A DNA stretch of 64,000 nt from Gemmatimonadaceae bacterium (GCA_025934775.1 JAICWO010000020.1:1-64000), one strand, 5' to 3'; shown: positions 34,578 to 46,520, counted from the stretch's first letter. The notes: a model not told the origin generated them from the sequence alone. Numbers and translations: made by a program.

Positions 34578-35881
34578 GCGGGCGCGGCGCGCCTCGCGCG
34601 GTACCCGCGGATCACGCGCGCGACGATCACGATCACCCACGTCCAGATCAGCCACATCACGCGCTCGTCGGGCGAGAGCGTCGTCATCATCCGCCACACG
34701 ATCAGCGGCGCGGCGAACGCGAGCGCCGCGGGGTTGGTTCCGTTCGCGATCCGGCGCTCCACGGTGCGCGTGGCGTCGTGCCGTCCGACGCGCAGGATCT
34801 GCTCGACCACGCGCATGAGCGAATCGGTTTCCATACCGCGCCAATCCGGGATGCGGAGCATCGTCCAGCCGGGCGCCGCGCGGCCGTAGCCATGATTGTC
34901 CGAGCCCGTGACGAGCGCGAGGTTGAGACTGTCGGCGAGATGCACGATGCGGGCGTGATCGCGCCTTCCCTGCGTGAGACCGCGCGGTGATCCGTCGACG
35001 ATCTCGATCGCGCTCACACCGGGCGATCCCTGCCCGGTCGACGCCGGCACTCTGTCGAGATTGGCCGGCACCGTCTCGATCACGACCGGTGTGGTCGCCG
35101 GAATGAGACTCGCCAGCGCGAGCGACTGCGGGTCCACCGTCTTGAGGTCGGGCGACGTGAGCCCCTGATACCGGCGGCCGGCATTTAGAATATTGACATG
35201 CTCACCTTTATATATCGCCTCGAGGCCTTGGAGCAGCATCGTGCCTTCGCCCGCCTGCCCCGGGTTGGCGGCGATTCCGCGCTCGGCGCCCTCATACGTC
35301 GCGTGATCGGTGATGTACGCGAAGTCGTACCCCGCACTCCGATGCCACTCGCGCACCTTGTCCTCGCTCCAGCCCGAGCGGCCGTCGTGCGAGTACTGCG
35401 TATGTGAGTGGAAATCGGCGATCACGACCGTCGGGTCCGATGCGACGAGCTGCGCCATCGGCCGCGGGACGAGCGCCATCACCGCGTAGACCACGACGAT
35501 GCAGGCGAGGAACACGAGCGCCGAGATCGACTCGCGCGCGATGGTCGTCTGGCGCCGCCGTGCACGCCAGCCGCGCACGATCGCGTAGATCGCGAGTGCC
35601 CAGAGGAGCACCGCGATGTGCTGGCCGATCGTGAGCAGCGTCAGCGTGTCGAGGACGTTCGACGCGGGTGCGATCGAGAGATAGCCGGCCGAGAGCTCGA
35701 GGCTGGCTTCACCGACCGAGGCAAAGGTGGCGGCGTCGCGCACCGGCGGCACGACGAACGCGGCCGTGATGAGGACGAGGAGGGAGATCGCGATCGCGAG
35801 CCACGGAACGCGGCGCCGATACCAGACGAGCGGTGGCGCGGGGTGCGTCGGCTCTTTGGCGGGAGAGTGGTGTCGAGGCAA
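34574..35881 (-). CDS. Membrane-anchored PHP-domain phosphoesterase
   Basis: The 435-residue protein has two or more N-terminal membrane segments (WLAIAISLLVLITAAFVVP; IAVLLWALAIYAIVRGW; ISALVFLACIVVVYAVMALV) and then a PHP domain. The metal-binding start IADFHSHTQYSHDGRSGW is clear, with further candidates DFAYITDHATYEG and VTGSDNHGYG. A C-terminal membrane helix (VMWLIWTWVIVIVARVI) closes the protein. PHP domains hydrolyse phosphoesters with metal ions. It is co-translated with the GT39 gene and divergent from the YyaL-like gene. Confidence 0.82.
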   Translation of the reverse strand: MPRHHSPAKEPTHPAPPLVWYRRRVPWLAIAISLLVLITAAFVVPPVRDAATFASVGEASLELSAGYLSIAPASNVLDTLTLLTIGQHIAVLLWALAIYAIVRGWRARRRQTTIARESISALVFLACIVVVYAVMALVPRPMAQLVASDPTVVIADFHSHTQYSHDGRSGWSEDKVREWHRSAGYDFAYITDHATYEGAERGIAANPGQAGEGTMLLQGLEAIYKGEHVNILNAGRRYQGLTSPDLKTVDPQSLALASLIPATTPVVIETVPANLDRVPASTGQGSPGVSAIEIVDGSPRGLTQGRRDHARIVHLADSLNLALVTGSDNHGYGRAAPGWTMLRIPDWRGMETDSLMRVVEQILRVGRHDATRTVERRIANGTNPAALAFAAPLIVWRMMTTLSPDERVMWLIWTWVIVIVARVIRGYRARRAAPA

Positions 35882-35886
35882 CGCGG

Positions 35887-35892
35887 TATACT
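35887..35892 (+). promoter_or_regulatory. -10-like TATACT box
   Basis: TATACT lies in the 53-base divergent spacer, 42 bases upstream of ATG 35935. No convincing -35 is visible. Confidence 0.35.
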
Positions 35893-35934
35893 TTGGGTGA
35901 CAGCGGAAACTGACGATCCAGCTCGGTTCTCACA

Positions 35935-37957
<2,023 letters not shown>

Positions 37958-37980
<23 letters not shown>

Positions 37981-40078
37981 TCGGCAGGTCGCGCACGCGG
38001 ACGCCCGTGGCGTGATACACGGCGTTCGCGATCGCGCCCGCGACGCCGGTCATCCCGATCTCGCCCAGACCTTTGACGCCGAGCGGATTGACGTGTGGAT
38101 CGTCCTCCTCGACGAAGCTCACGTCGATCTCCGGCACGTCGGCGTTGACCGGCAGGTGATACTCGTCCAGCTCCGCGTTCACGTACCGGCCGCTGCGCCG
38201 GTCAATGTGCGTGTCCTCGAGCAGCGCCGCGCCGATGCCGTACACGATCCCGCCGATGATCTGGCTGCGCGCGGTCTTCGGGTTGAGAATTCTGCCGCCG
38301 GAATACGCGCCCGCCGCACGCCGCACGCGCACCATGCCGAGCTCCGCGTCGACCGCGACCTCGACGAACAGCGCGCCGAAGGCGTGCATCGAGTACTGTT
38401 CCCTCTCTTTTCCGGGCTTCGACTCCGAGCGCACTTCCACGGCTTCGGTCACTCGCGCCGTGGCGGGATTGTCGAACCCGAGCTGACGCAACTTCTCGCG
38501 CAGCTCGCGCGCGGCGACGAGCACCGCGGAGCCCGTGCTCGTCGCGGTCATCGAGCCGGCGGAGATTGGATTCTGCGGCAGGTCGGTGTCGCCGTGCGTG
38601 AAGCGCACACGCTCGATCGGCAGGTCGAGCGCGTCGGCGGCGATCTGCTGCATGATCGTGATCGTGCCCGTTCCGATCTCGTGCGTCGCGGCGCGAATCT
38701 CCACGAGACCGTCCGGCGTCATGCGTGCGATCGCCGACGCGGGCATGCGTTTCATCGGATACGTCGCCGTCGCCATGCCCCAACCGATCAACCAGTCACC
38801 GTCGCGCATCGACCGCGGGTTCGGCGGACGCTTCGCCCAACCAAACCGCTCGGCGGCGACGCGGTAACACTCGCGCAGCGACTTGCTCGACCACGGTTTG
38901 TGCTCCTCCGGATCCTCCTCGGCGTAGTTGCGCAGTCGGAGCTCGAAGGGATCGATGTCGAGACGTGCGGCCAGCTCGTCCATCGCCGACTCGAGCGCGA
39001 AGGTGCCCGACGCTTCGCCCGGCGCGCGATTGAACGTCGGCGTGCCGGTGTTCAGGCGGACGAGGTGCTGGCTCGTCTCTTGATTGTCACAGCGATACAG
39101 CATCCGCGTGGCGAGCGTCGACGGCTCGAGCCACTCTTCGATCTTCGACGTGCTCGAGGTGGTGACGTGGCGCATCGCGGTGAGCTGGCCATCCCGGCCG
39201 CCGGCGATCTCGAAGTGCTGCACCGTGTGTGGGCGCGCGCCCACGGGGCCGAACATCTGTCGTCGCGTCAGCACGAGCTTGACCGGCCGGCCGACGTGCT
39301 TGGCGGCCATTGCGGCGAGCGGCACGTGCGACCACGCGGCGCCCTTGGATCCGAACGCGCCGCCAGTGAAGCGCGAGACGACGCGAACCGCCTCTTCAGA
39401 AATTCCTAACGTCTTCGCGAGCACGCGCCGCACGCCGTACACGAATTGGGTCGAGTCGTACACCGTGAGCCGATCGCCCTCCCACATGGCGATGGTCGCA
39501 TGCGGCTCGATGGGATTGTGCGTCTCGACCGGCGTGCGGTACACCACGTCGAGCCGCGCCGCGGCCTGGCGCAGCGCCGCGGACACGTCGCCCCGACAGG
39601 TCGACGCGGGATCCCGGCCGAGAATCTTTCTGGTGTAGGGATACGATTTCGCGAGCGACGCCTCCATGTCGACATCTATGGGAGCGGCTTCGTACTCGTA
39701 TCGCACCAACGACGCGGCGTAGCGCGCCTGCTCGAAGCTGTCGGCAACGGCAACGCCGATCGGTTGGCCGTTGTAGTGCACGTCGTAGTCTTGCAGCAGC
39801 GAGAGCATGCGGCCGGCGGGCGGACTGAACGCCGCGCGTCCCTTCTCGGGAAGCGGCATCGCGTTGTCGGCCGTGATGATCGCGAGCACTCCGTCCGCGG
39901 CTTCCGCCTCGCGCGCATCGATGCGCGTGATGCGACCCGCGCCAATCGTGCTCTGAATCATCACCGCGTACGCGAGGTGGTCGATCGGCACCTCGGCGGT
40001 GAACTTCGCCTGGCCCGTCACCTTGAGCCGGCCATCGAGGCGCGTGAGCGGCGCGCCGATGTGGCCCGGCTCGGTCAT
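37958..40078 (-). CDS. Molybdenum-cofactor-binding subunit of a PaoC/xanthine-dehydrogenase-type oxidoreductase
   Basis: The 706-residue subunit begins [20 protein letters not shown] and shows [20 protein letters not shown] (moco binding), [20 protein letters not shown] and the C-terminal [20 protein letters not shown], containing the GE of the catalytic glutamate (KGLGEIG). It oxidises aldehydes or purine-like substrates with water. No Tat signal is seen on this subunit. ATG 40078 overlaps the stop of the FAD gene (ATGA); a longer frame upstream is rejected as Arg-rich noise. Third gene of a three-gene operon (2Fe-2S, FAD, Mo). Confidence 0.92.
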
Positions 40079-41061
40079 GCGATCGCCGCCGCGCGCGTGA
40101 GCGCACGAATCAGCGTGCGCTTCGCGAGCTCGATCTTGAACGCGTTGTGCTCGCGCGCCACCGCGCCGGAGAGCGCCAGCTCGGCAGCGCGACCGAACGC
40201 GGCGCCGTCGGCGCTCGTGTTCTCGAGCGCCGACTCGGCATCCGGTACGCGCCATGGCTTCGTCGCGACGCCCCCCAGCGCGATCCGCGCTGCGCGAATC
40301 ACGCCGTCGCGGACGTCGAGCGCCACCGCCGCCGACGCGAGCGTGAATGCGTACGACGCGCGATCTCGCACCTTGATGTAGAGCGATCGCTTGGCGAATG
40401 GCAGCGGCGGCACGTCGACCGAGACGATCAACTCGCCGTGCTCGAGTCGCGTTTCACGGTCAGGGCGATCGTGCGGCATGAGGTGAAAGTCGACGAGTGG
40501 AATCGTGCGCTCGCCGCCCGCACCGCGCACGCGGACGATCGCATCCAGCGCCGCGAGCGCGACGGCCATGTCCGACGGATGCGTCGCGATACACTGCTCG
40601 CTCGTTCCCAACACCGCGTGAATGCGGTTGATGCCGTGCAGCGCGGAGCACCCGCTGCCAGGCTCTCGCTTGTTGCACGCGTTCGCGACGTCGCGGAAGT
40701 ATTGGCAGCGCGCACGCTGGAGCAGATTGCCTCCGGTAGTCGCCATGTTGCGGAGCTGCGGCGACGCACCCGCGAGCAGCGCTTGCGACAACACCGGGTA
40801 ACGCTCGCGCACGAGTGGATGATTCGCGAGATCGCTGTTGCGCACCATCGCGCCGATCCGCAGGCCACCGCCGTCGATCTCCTCCACGGTCGTGAGCGAA
40901 AGCTGATTGATGTCGACGACGCGCGCCGGCCGCTCGACATCGTGCTTCATCAAGTCGACCAGCGTCGTGCCGCCGGCGAGAAAGCGCGCGTCGGGATTCG
41001 CGCCGAGGAGCGCGATCGCGTCCTGTTCGCTCGCCGCCGACTCGAATTGGAACGGATACAC
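40075..41061 (-). CDS. FAD-binding subunit, PaoB-like, with extra cysteines
   Basis: The 328-residue protein has the CO-dehydrogenase flavoprotein fold: FLAGGTTLVDLMKHDVERPA, LRNMATTGGNLLQRARCQYF. Cysteines 119, 129, 138 and 157 lie in a loop that in E. coli PaoB/YagS holds a 4Fe-4S cluster, so this is the PaoB branch rather than the simple XdhB branch. It relays electrons between the 2Fe-2S subunit and an external acceptor. GTG 41061 follows immediately after the stop of the 2Fe-2S gene. Confidence 0.9.
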   Translation of the reverse strand: MYPFQFESAASEQDAIALLGANPDARFLAGGTTLVDLMKHDVERPARVVDINQLSLTTVEEIDGGGLRIGAMVRNSDLANHPLVRERYPVLSQALLAGASPQLRNMATTGGNLLQRARCQYFRDVANACNKREPGSGCSALHGINRIHAVLGTSEQCIATHPSDMAVALAALDAIVRVRGAGGERTIPLVDFHLMPHDRPDRETRLEHGELIVSVDVPPLPFAKRSLYIKVRDRASYAFTLASAAVALDVRDGVIRAARIALGGVATKPWRVPDAESALENTSADGAAFGRAAELALSGAVAREHNAFKIELAKRTLIRALTRAAAIA

Positions 41062-41553
41062 TCAGCGCGCCCCGGCGGCCGCGCCGCGCGATTGCCTCAC
41101 CTGCTGGATCGCGGCGACGATGTTCGGGTACGCGCCGCAGCGACAGATGTTGCCGCTCATCATCTCGCGCACGTCATCGTCCGACTCGCCGACGGGTTCG
41201 TCGAGCAATGCGACGGCGGACATGATCTGGCCCGGCGTGCAATAGCCGCACTGAAAGCCGTCGCACTCGAGAAACGCCTGCTGCATGGGGTGCAGCGTCT
41301 CGTCATCGGCCAAGGCTTCGATCGTCGTGACCGCGCGTCCGTTCGCCGATGCCGCGAGCGTCAGGCACGAGAGCACGCGCCGCCCGTCGACGTGCACGGT
41401 GCAGGCGCCGCACTGGCCGACGTCGCACCCTTTCTTGGTGCCAGTCAGCCGGAGATGCTCGCGGAGCGCGTCGAGCAGCGTAGTGCGCGGATCGAGCGAG
41501 AGCTCGCGCACAACGCCGTTGATGTGCAATGCGATCAGAATCGTGCTTGGCAT
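41062..41553 (-). CDS. 2Fe-2S subunit, PaoA/XdhC-type
   Basis: The 163-residue protein carries the two-cluster pattern of molybdenum hydroxylases: plant-type ferredoxin cluster at C43, C48, C51 and C63 ([18 protein letters not shown]), then the helical cluster C102/C105 (CGYCTPG) and C137/C139 (CRCG). No Tat signal is visible, unlike periplasmic PaoA. ATG 41553 is chosen; an in-frame GTG at 41562 is possible. First gene of the operon. No maturation factor (PaoD/XdhC chaperone) is nearby. Confidence 0.92.
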   Translation of the reverse strand: MPSTILIALHINGVVRELSLDPRTTLLDALREHLRLTGTKKGCDVGQCGACTVHVDGRRVLSCLTLAASANGRAVTTIEALADDETLHPMQQAFLECDGFQCGYCTPGQIMSAVALLDEPVGESDDDVREMMSGNICRCGAYPNIVAAIQQVRQSRGAAAGAR

Positions 41554-41624
41554 GCGGCGCACGCTGCCGCACGTTGCGGACCAGCCGAGCGGGCGCGGCT
41601 GTTACCGCGCAGTCGTGCGGCGAC

Positions 41625-43025
41625 CTACTCCGCGCTCGCGTCGACGCTTGGGAGATACACGGTGAACGCGCTGCCGACGCCTGGCTCGCTCTCGACCTCG
41701 ACGTGACCGCCGGATTGCTTCACGATGCCGTACGCGGTCGAGAGACCCAGCCCAGTGCCGCGGCCGGGTTCCTTGGTGGTGAAGAACGGCTCGAAGATCT
41801 GCGCGAGCGTCTGCGCATTCATGCCCGTGCCTGTGTCGCGCACAATAATCGTCGCGTACTCGCCGGGCGCGACGTCCGGGTCGTCGCGCGACGCGCTCGC
41901 GCCCAACTCGGCGCTCCCCGTCTCGATCGTCAGGGTGCCGCCCTCGGGCATCGCGTCGGCCGCGTTGATCGCAAGATTCATCACGACCTGCTCGAGCTGA
42001 CCCGGATCGACGCGAACCAGCGGCACGTCGGGGGAGAGATGCGTCGCGACGCTGATGTTGCCGAGGACGAGGCGCCGCGTGAGCGTCTCGACGCCGCGCA
42101 GCACGTCGTTCGGATTGACGACTCGCGGCTCGAGCGCCTGCCGGCGGCTGAACGCGAGGAGCTGCCGCGTGAGCTTCGCCGCACGAGTCGTGGCGCCGCG
42201 GATCTCGGCGATCGCATCGCGTGCCTCGCCGGCCTTTGCTTCGACGAGAAGCAGCTCGGCGTAGCTGCTGATCACCGTGAGCAGATTATTGAAGTCGTGC
42301 GCGATGCCGCCGGCCAGCCGGCCCACGGCTTCCATCTTCTGCGCCTGGCGAAGCTGTGCCTCCAGCCGCCGCGACTCCGTGACGTCCGCCGCGACGGCGC
42401 CGATCGCGAACAGCTCGCCGTCGCGCGTCATGATGGGATAGAAGCTGGCGATGATGTGCCGCACGGTCCTTCCAGGACCGGGCGTCGGATGATCGAACTC
42501 GGCGCCGAGCACCGGCTCGCCGGTGGCGAGTACGCTGCGGAGAAGCGGCTCGACGTGGCCGGCGATGCGATCGTCGATTTCCCCCACCGTGGCGCCGATG
42601 TAGTCCTCGGGCGCGAGTCCGTGCAGCTCGGCAATGCGCTCGTTCACGCGCAGGAATCGAAGGTCGCGATCGAGGAACGCGAATCCGACCGGCGCGTTCT
42701 CGAGCGCGGAGTCGAGCAGGCCGGCGAGCTGCGCTTTCTGTCGCGCGTGCGTGAGCGCGTCGGCGGCTTGCCGCTCGAGCTGCTGACGCTGCTCGTCGAG
42801 CGCGAGCGCCTGCCGCACGATGTGCCGCATGAACGCCGAGAGCGCGACGAGGACGAGCAGCACCTCGGCGCAGACGAGCACGATCGGCACGAGGTGGGCG
42901 GTCAGTGCCACCGTGACCGCGATCGCCATCAGCGCCGCGGCACTCATCCAAGCGTAGCGTCGGAGCTCGGCGGCCACGCTGTGCGACGCGTCGCGCCGGC
43001 TCATCGATGAGTTCCGTTCGACCAT
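41625..43025 (-). CDS. PAS-domain sensor histidine kinase, membrane-bound
   Basis: The 466-residue protein has two N-terminal membrane helices (about 25-70) with almost no periplasmic loop. A PAS domain follows (about 100-220; ENAPVGFAFLDRDLRFLRVN). The HisKA region has the phospho-accepting H243 (GGIAHDFNNLL), and the ATPase domain shows N box NLAINAADAM, G1 DTGTGM and G2 GRGTGLGLS. The HDFNN form is typical of the group that pairs with a separate receiver. No response regulator is adjacent. It senses an intracellular or membrane signal. Confidence 0.92.
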   Translation of the reverse strand: MVERNSSMSRRDASHSVAAELRRYAWMSAAALMAIAVTVALTAHLVPIVLVCAEVLLVLVALSAFMRHIVRQALALDEQRQQLERQAADALTHARQKAQLAGLLDSALENAPVGFAFLDRDLRFLRVNERIAELHGLAPEDYIGATVGEIDDRIAGHVEPLLRSVLATGEPVLGAEFDHPTPGPGRTVRHIIASFYPIMTRDGELFAIGAVAADVTESRRLEAQLRQAQKMEAVGRLAGGIAHDFNNLLTVISSYAELLLVEAKAGEARDAIAEIRGATTRAAKLTRQLLAFSRRQALEPRVVNPNDVLRGVETLTRRLVLGNISVATHLSPDVPLVRVDPGQLEQVVMNLAINAADAMPEGGTLTIETGSAELGASASRDDPDVAPGEYATIIVRDTGTGMNAQTLAQIFEPFFTTKEPGRGTGLGLSTAYGIVKQSGGHVEVESEPGVGSAFTVYLPSVDASAE

Positions 43026-43071
43026 CGCGCGGAGTGTAACGCATGCGACACTCCGCCGGCTAGGCGGTCCG

Positions 43072-43093
43072 GACGTTTATCGCGATAAACGTC
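43072..43093. promoter_or_regulatory. Perfect 22-base palindrome upstream of the histidine kinase gene
   Basis: gacgtttatcgcgataaacg plus tc is perfectly self-complementary and AT-rich in its arms. It lies 47 bases upstream of the kinase start and could be an operator for a dimeric regulator. Alternatively it forms a hairpin ending the upstream lipoprotein transcript. Confidence 0.5.
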
Positions 43094-43117
43094 TGCACTT
43101 ACGCGAACTTAGATTAG

Positions 43118-43142
43118 AAGCCGTTAATCTTCTTACGGCTGA
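43118..43142 (-). terminator. Possible hairpin terminator after the LolA-like gene
   Basis: On the minus strand gccgtaagaagattaacggc folds with a 5-base-pair stem and a 10-base loop just after the stop at 43145. It is weak. Confidence 0.35.
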
Positions 43143-43144
43143 GC

Positions 43145-43960
43145 TCAGTGCGGCGCGGCAGCCCAATGCGACGGATCGAACAGCGTCGGCGACAGCTCGA
43201 CGTTCGCGCGCACGTTGGAATACTCCTCGAGCACGCGACGCCGGCCGTTGACGAGCTGTTCCACCCGCTCGGCGACCCACCCGCCGCCCGCGGGAACGAA
43301 TCGATCGAAACGCGTGTCGCTCAGCCCCTGCCGCGTGTGCTCCAGCAGCCGCACGAACATGAGACGATCGCGATCGACCCAGAATTGTTTGCTCGTCGTG
43401 TCGCCCGCTGTGGCGCCGATCACATAGACCGGCCGCCCTTCCCACGTGGTCTCGTGGAATCGGCCCAGGTCGAAGCCGAGGCGGCGCAGCTCCGCTTCGG
43501 TATGCGCGGAGCTCTGGTCGTAGGCATCGAACGCCAGGACGAGCAGCTCGTTGATGCCGGTGTCCGCCCGAACGAGCTTTCCATTAGAGAACGTGAATAC
43601 GCTGTCGCGCGCGAACAGGATGCCGTTCCCCTGCGCCGGATTGCCGATGTCGATGCGGAGCTCGCCCGGAGGACGCGCCGCCTCGTACCAGGTCTGCACG
43701 CTCTCGGTGCCGCTGGGAAGCGTGACCGTGGTGCGCTGGGTGAAGGTCACGGTGTGAAACCAGTCGTCCGCGTAGCGCGTGTGCATCGCCCGAATCAGCG
43801 ACGCGCCGCTCGAGATTCCGGCGCGCGGCGGAGCCGCGGGACGGCGCGCGGGCGCCGGCGTCGGCGCGGGCCCGCCGCGATGGCAGCCTGCCGCGAAAAG
43901 AAACAGCCCCGCGGCAACGAGACGCGGGGCAATGGTGGTACGACGGTCGAGAGCGATCAT
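43145..43960 (-). CDS. Lipoprotein, probably LolA/outer-membrane-sorting-like
   Basis: The 271-residue protein has a signal peptide with lipobox FAAGC (VAAGLFLFAAGCHRG) and then a Pro/Ala-rich linker. The mature domain is beta-rich: DDWFHTVTFTQRTTVTLPSG, TWYEAARPPGELRIDIGNPA, LFARDSVFTFSNGKL, SKQFWVDRDRLMFVRLLEHT. This resembles the concave beta sheet of LolA/LppX-like lipid carriers. ATG 43960 lies two bases after the stop of the response-regulator gene, making it the third gene of a kinase-regulator-lipoprotein operon. Role inferred, not shown. Confidence 0.65.
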   Translation of the reverse strand: MIALDRRTTIAPRLVAAGLFLFAAGCHRGGPAPTPAPARRPAAPPRAGISSGASLIRAMHTRYADDWFHTVTFTQRTTVTLPSGTESVQTWYEAARPPGELRIDIGNPAQGNGILFARDSVFTFSNGKLVRADTGINELLVLAFDAYDQSSAHTEAELRRLGFDLGRFHETTWEGRPVYVIGATAGDTTSKQFWVDRDRLMFVRLLEHTRQGLSDTRFDRFVPAGGGWVAERVEQLVNGRRRVLEEYSNVRANVELSPTLFDPSHWAAAPH

Positions 43961-43962
43961 GT

Positions 43963-44709
43963 TCAAGGCTCGAGTCGGTAGCCCGCTTTCCACACGGTGA
44001 GAATGTGGTGCGGTTGCGAGGGGTCATCTTCGAGCTTCCTGCGCAACTCCGCGATGTGGATGTCGACCGTGCGCGTCATCACTTCCACACGGTAGCCCCA
44101 CACCTCGCGCAGCAGCTCGACGCGCGACGCCACAGCACCGCGGCGACGCACGAGCGCCAGCAACAAATCAAACTCCTTGGGGCTGAGTGCAACTGCAGTG
44201 CCCTCTTTCGTGACGGTTCGCGATGCCGGATTGATCTCAACCGAGCCGAACCGTTCCATCTGGTCCGCCGACGCGCCGCGCTGCTCCGAGATCCGCGAGC
44301 GTCGAAGCAGCGCCCCAACCCGCGCGAGCAGCTCCAGCACGCCGCACGGCTTCGTGACGTAGTCGTCGGCGCCCAGGCGGAAGCCGAGGACCTTGTCCGC
44401 CTCCTCGCCGCGCGCGGTGAGGATGAGCACCGGCACGTCGGATCCGCCGTCGCGCAGCAGCTTGAGCACGCGATAGCCGTCCATGCCGGGCAGCATGAGG
44501 TCGAGCATCACGAGATCGGGCTTCCACTCGCGCGCGCGCTCGAGTCCCCGCTCGCCATCCTCGGCGACTTGCACGTCGTAGCCTTCGATTTCGAGCCCCG
44601 TGCGCAGTCCGTACGCCAGATCGGGATTGTCTTCGACGATGAGGATGCGCGCCATGATCACTGCGTCCGGCGTGGGCTGTGGGATGTCCAGTGCTGATCC
44701 GTACGTCAT
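43963..44709 (-). CDS. OmpR-family response regulator
   Basis: The 248-residue protein has a receiver domain with the acidic pair in ILIVEDN, phospho-acceptor D70 (LVMLDLMLPG) and K120 (DDYVTKP). A winged-helix DNA-binding domain follows (ALSPKEFDLLLALVRRRGAV; MTRTVDIHIAELRRKLEDDP; HILTVWKAGYRLEP). ATG 44709 overlaps the kinase stop (ATGA) and has GAGG upstream; MARILIV at 44655 is an alternative start. It is the cognate regulator of the adjacent kinase. Confidence 0.93.
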   Translation of the reverse strand: MTYGSALDIPQPTPDAVIMARILIVEDNPDLAYGLRTGLEIEGYDVQVAEDGERGLERAREWKPDLVMLDLMLPGMDGYRVLKLLRDGGSDVPVLILTARGEEADKVLGFRLGADDYVTKPCGVLELLARVGALLRRSRISEQRGASADQMERFGSVEINPASRTVTKEGTAVALSPKEFDLLLALVRRRGAVASRVELLREVWGYRVEVMTRTVDIHIAELRRKLEDDPSQPHHILTVWKAGYRLEP

Positions 44710-46520
44710 GTGACTGCCTCGAGTTGCGACTTGGATTTCGGTTCATGCGCGGATGCCGGAGGCTCCGCGCCGGCTTCACTGATCGGCAACTCCACCACGA
44801 TGCGCGCCCCGCCGCCGGGCGACCCTTCGGCGCGCGTGCGGCCGCCGTGCATCACCACGAGCTCGCGCACCACCGAGAGCCCGATGCCGCTGCCTCCCGT
44901 CGCTGCCTCGGCATCGCGCGAGAGCCGCACGTACGGCTCCCAGACGCGTACGCGATCGGCGTGCGGAATCCCGGGCCCCTGGTCCTCGACCCAGAAACGC
45001 GCCACGCCATTCCCCAGTTCCGAACCGACCGTGATCGTCTGGCCAGGCGGGCCGTATTTCACCGCGTTGTCGAGGAGATTCAGCAGCACTTGGCGTAATG
45101 CGTCGCGATCGAGCGCGGTGCTCGCGTTCGAGTCGAGCGTCGCGACCACCGTCATCTGCCGCGCCCGCGCGAGCGGGGAGAAGAGCTCGATCGCGTCGGC
45201 GATCTCGCGATCGAGATCGGCCCGCGCGAGCGAGAGCCGGTTGGTCCCTTTCTCGCTCCGCGAGAAGTTGAGCACGTTCTCAACGAGGTACGTGAGTCGC
45301 CGCGCTTCCTGGTCGATGATCCCCGCCGACCGCGTGCGCTCGTCCTCGCTGCGGAGCTTCCCCATCTTGAGCAGCTCGGCGAACCAGCGGATCTGGGCGA
45401 GCGGCGTGCGGAGCTCGTGCGACACGCCCGAGACGAACTCGGTGCGCAGCCGCGCGAGCGCCTGCTGGCGGCGGAGCTGGAGCAGCGCGAGCGTGAGCAG
45501 CCCCGCGGCGATCACGAACAGCACCACGATCACCGGCAAGCGCGAGCTCGGCAGGCCGCCGACCACCAGCTGGTCGGCGAAATCGCTGCGCAAGCTCACG
45601 CGCATGATCAACCGGCCAAAGTTGGCCTCGATCGTATCGACCGCGCTGTACGTGGGCGCCGCCCAGCCGGGCGACTTGTACACCTCGCGCCCGTCGAGCG
45701 TCGTGACGGAGACCGAGAGAATCGAGTCGGGCGACAGGCCTCTGACGAGCGACGGTGGGAGCAGCGCGCTCTGATGCCCGTTCCCGCCCCGAATGTTCTC
45801 GAACGCCGGTGAGAGAAACGGCTTCGGATCGGTCGCGTAGCCGTACAACGCGACCGGCTGGAGATCGTTCGCGTTGCGCGCGACCACGAAGACGAGCAGC
45901 ACCGGCTCGCCGCGGCGCTTCGCGAACAGCATCGCGTACGAGTCGTTCGTGACCACCGCGGTCAGATTGCGCAGCGGGCCGAACGGCCCATCGGCTTCGC
46001 CGAACGCGAGCACCTGCGGCTCGCGCGGCCGAGGCATCGCTTTGACGTAGCGGACCATGGTATCGCGCGCCCACGCGAGATCGGCGTCGGCGAGATCGGT
46101 CTCGGTGGTGCGGAGCGTCCCGTCCGTCCAGTCGTAGCGGAAGAAGTAGTGCACTCCGGACATGCAGTGACACCAGCTCACCATGTCGCGCGCGACGTCC
46201 TGTACTTCTTCCGGCGCCAGCAGCGAGTGCTGGAGATCGGCCGGATCCACGTGCGAAGCCTGCCAGCTCAGCGACGTCACCATCTGCGTGAGCAGCGCGT
46301 TCTGCGACTGCTGGGTGAGCTGCCAATCCGCGAAGCGCGCATAGTCGCGGAGGGCGCCCTCGGCGGTGCGGCGCTGCGACCGCGCGGCATCCCACGCCTG
46401 GTATGCGAGCACCGCTGCGACGACGAGAGCGAGGATCAGCAGCGCAACGGTGCCGATCAGGCGGGGAGAGCGACGCATCGTCCGAAATGAACGGTTCGGC
46501 CGCGGCGTCAGCCAGCCCAC
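44706..46520 (-). CDS. Two-TM sensor histidine kinase with periplasmic domain
   Basis: The 604-residue protein has membrane helices at about 22-40 and 328-348, enclosing a ~290-residue periplasmic sensor of unknown fold. The sensor contains a CHC pair (C117/C119) in MVSWCHCMSGVHYFFRYD, which could bind metal. The kinase core has H368 (SGVSHELRTPLAQ), NLLDNAVKYG, DQGPGIP and GGSGIGLSVV. No HAMP domain is evident. First gene of the operon with the OmpR regulator and lipoprotein. Ligand unknown. Confidence 0.92.
   Translation of the reverse strand: MGWLTPRPNRSFRTMRRSPRLIGTVALLILALVVAAVLAYQAWDAARSQRRTAEGALRDYARFADWQLTQQSQNALLTQMVTSLSWQASHVDPADLQHSLLAPEEVQDVARDMVSWCHCMSGVHYFFRYDWTDGTLRTTETDLADADLAWARDTMVRYVKAMPRPREPQVLAFGEADGPFGPLRNLTAVVTNDSYAMLFAKRRGEPVLLVFVVARNANDLQPVALYGYATDPKPFLSPAFENIRGGNGHQSALLPPSLVRGLSPDSILSVSVTTLDGREVYKSPGWAAPTYSAVDTIEANFGRLIMRVSLRSDFADQLVVGGLPSSRLPVIVVLFVIAAGLLTLALLQLRRQQALARLRTEFVSGVSHELRTPLAQIRWFAELLKMGKLRSEDERTRSAGIIDQEARRLTYLVENVLNFSRSEKGTNRLSLARADLDREIADAIELFSPLARARQMTVVATLDSNASTALDRDALRQVLLNLLDNAVKYGPPGQTITVGSELGNGVARFWVEDQGPGIPHADRVRVWEPYVRLSRDAEAATGGSGIGLSVVRELVVMHGGRTRAEGSPGGGARIVVELPISEAGAEPPASAHEPKSKSQLEAVT

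Noticed and set aside
34574-34844. N-terminal extension of the GT39 frame to 34844
   Set aside because: The extra ~89 residues are Arg/Asp-rich and overlap the PHP gene in another frame. GTG 34577 gives the usual N-terminus and a normal 4-base overlap.
40079-40255. 59-residue extension of the molybdenum subunit
   Set aside because: Arg-rich and inside the FAD gene. ATG 40078 overlaps the stop by ATGA and gives the family start.
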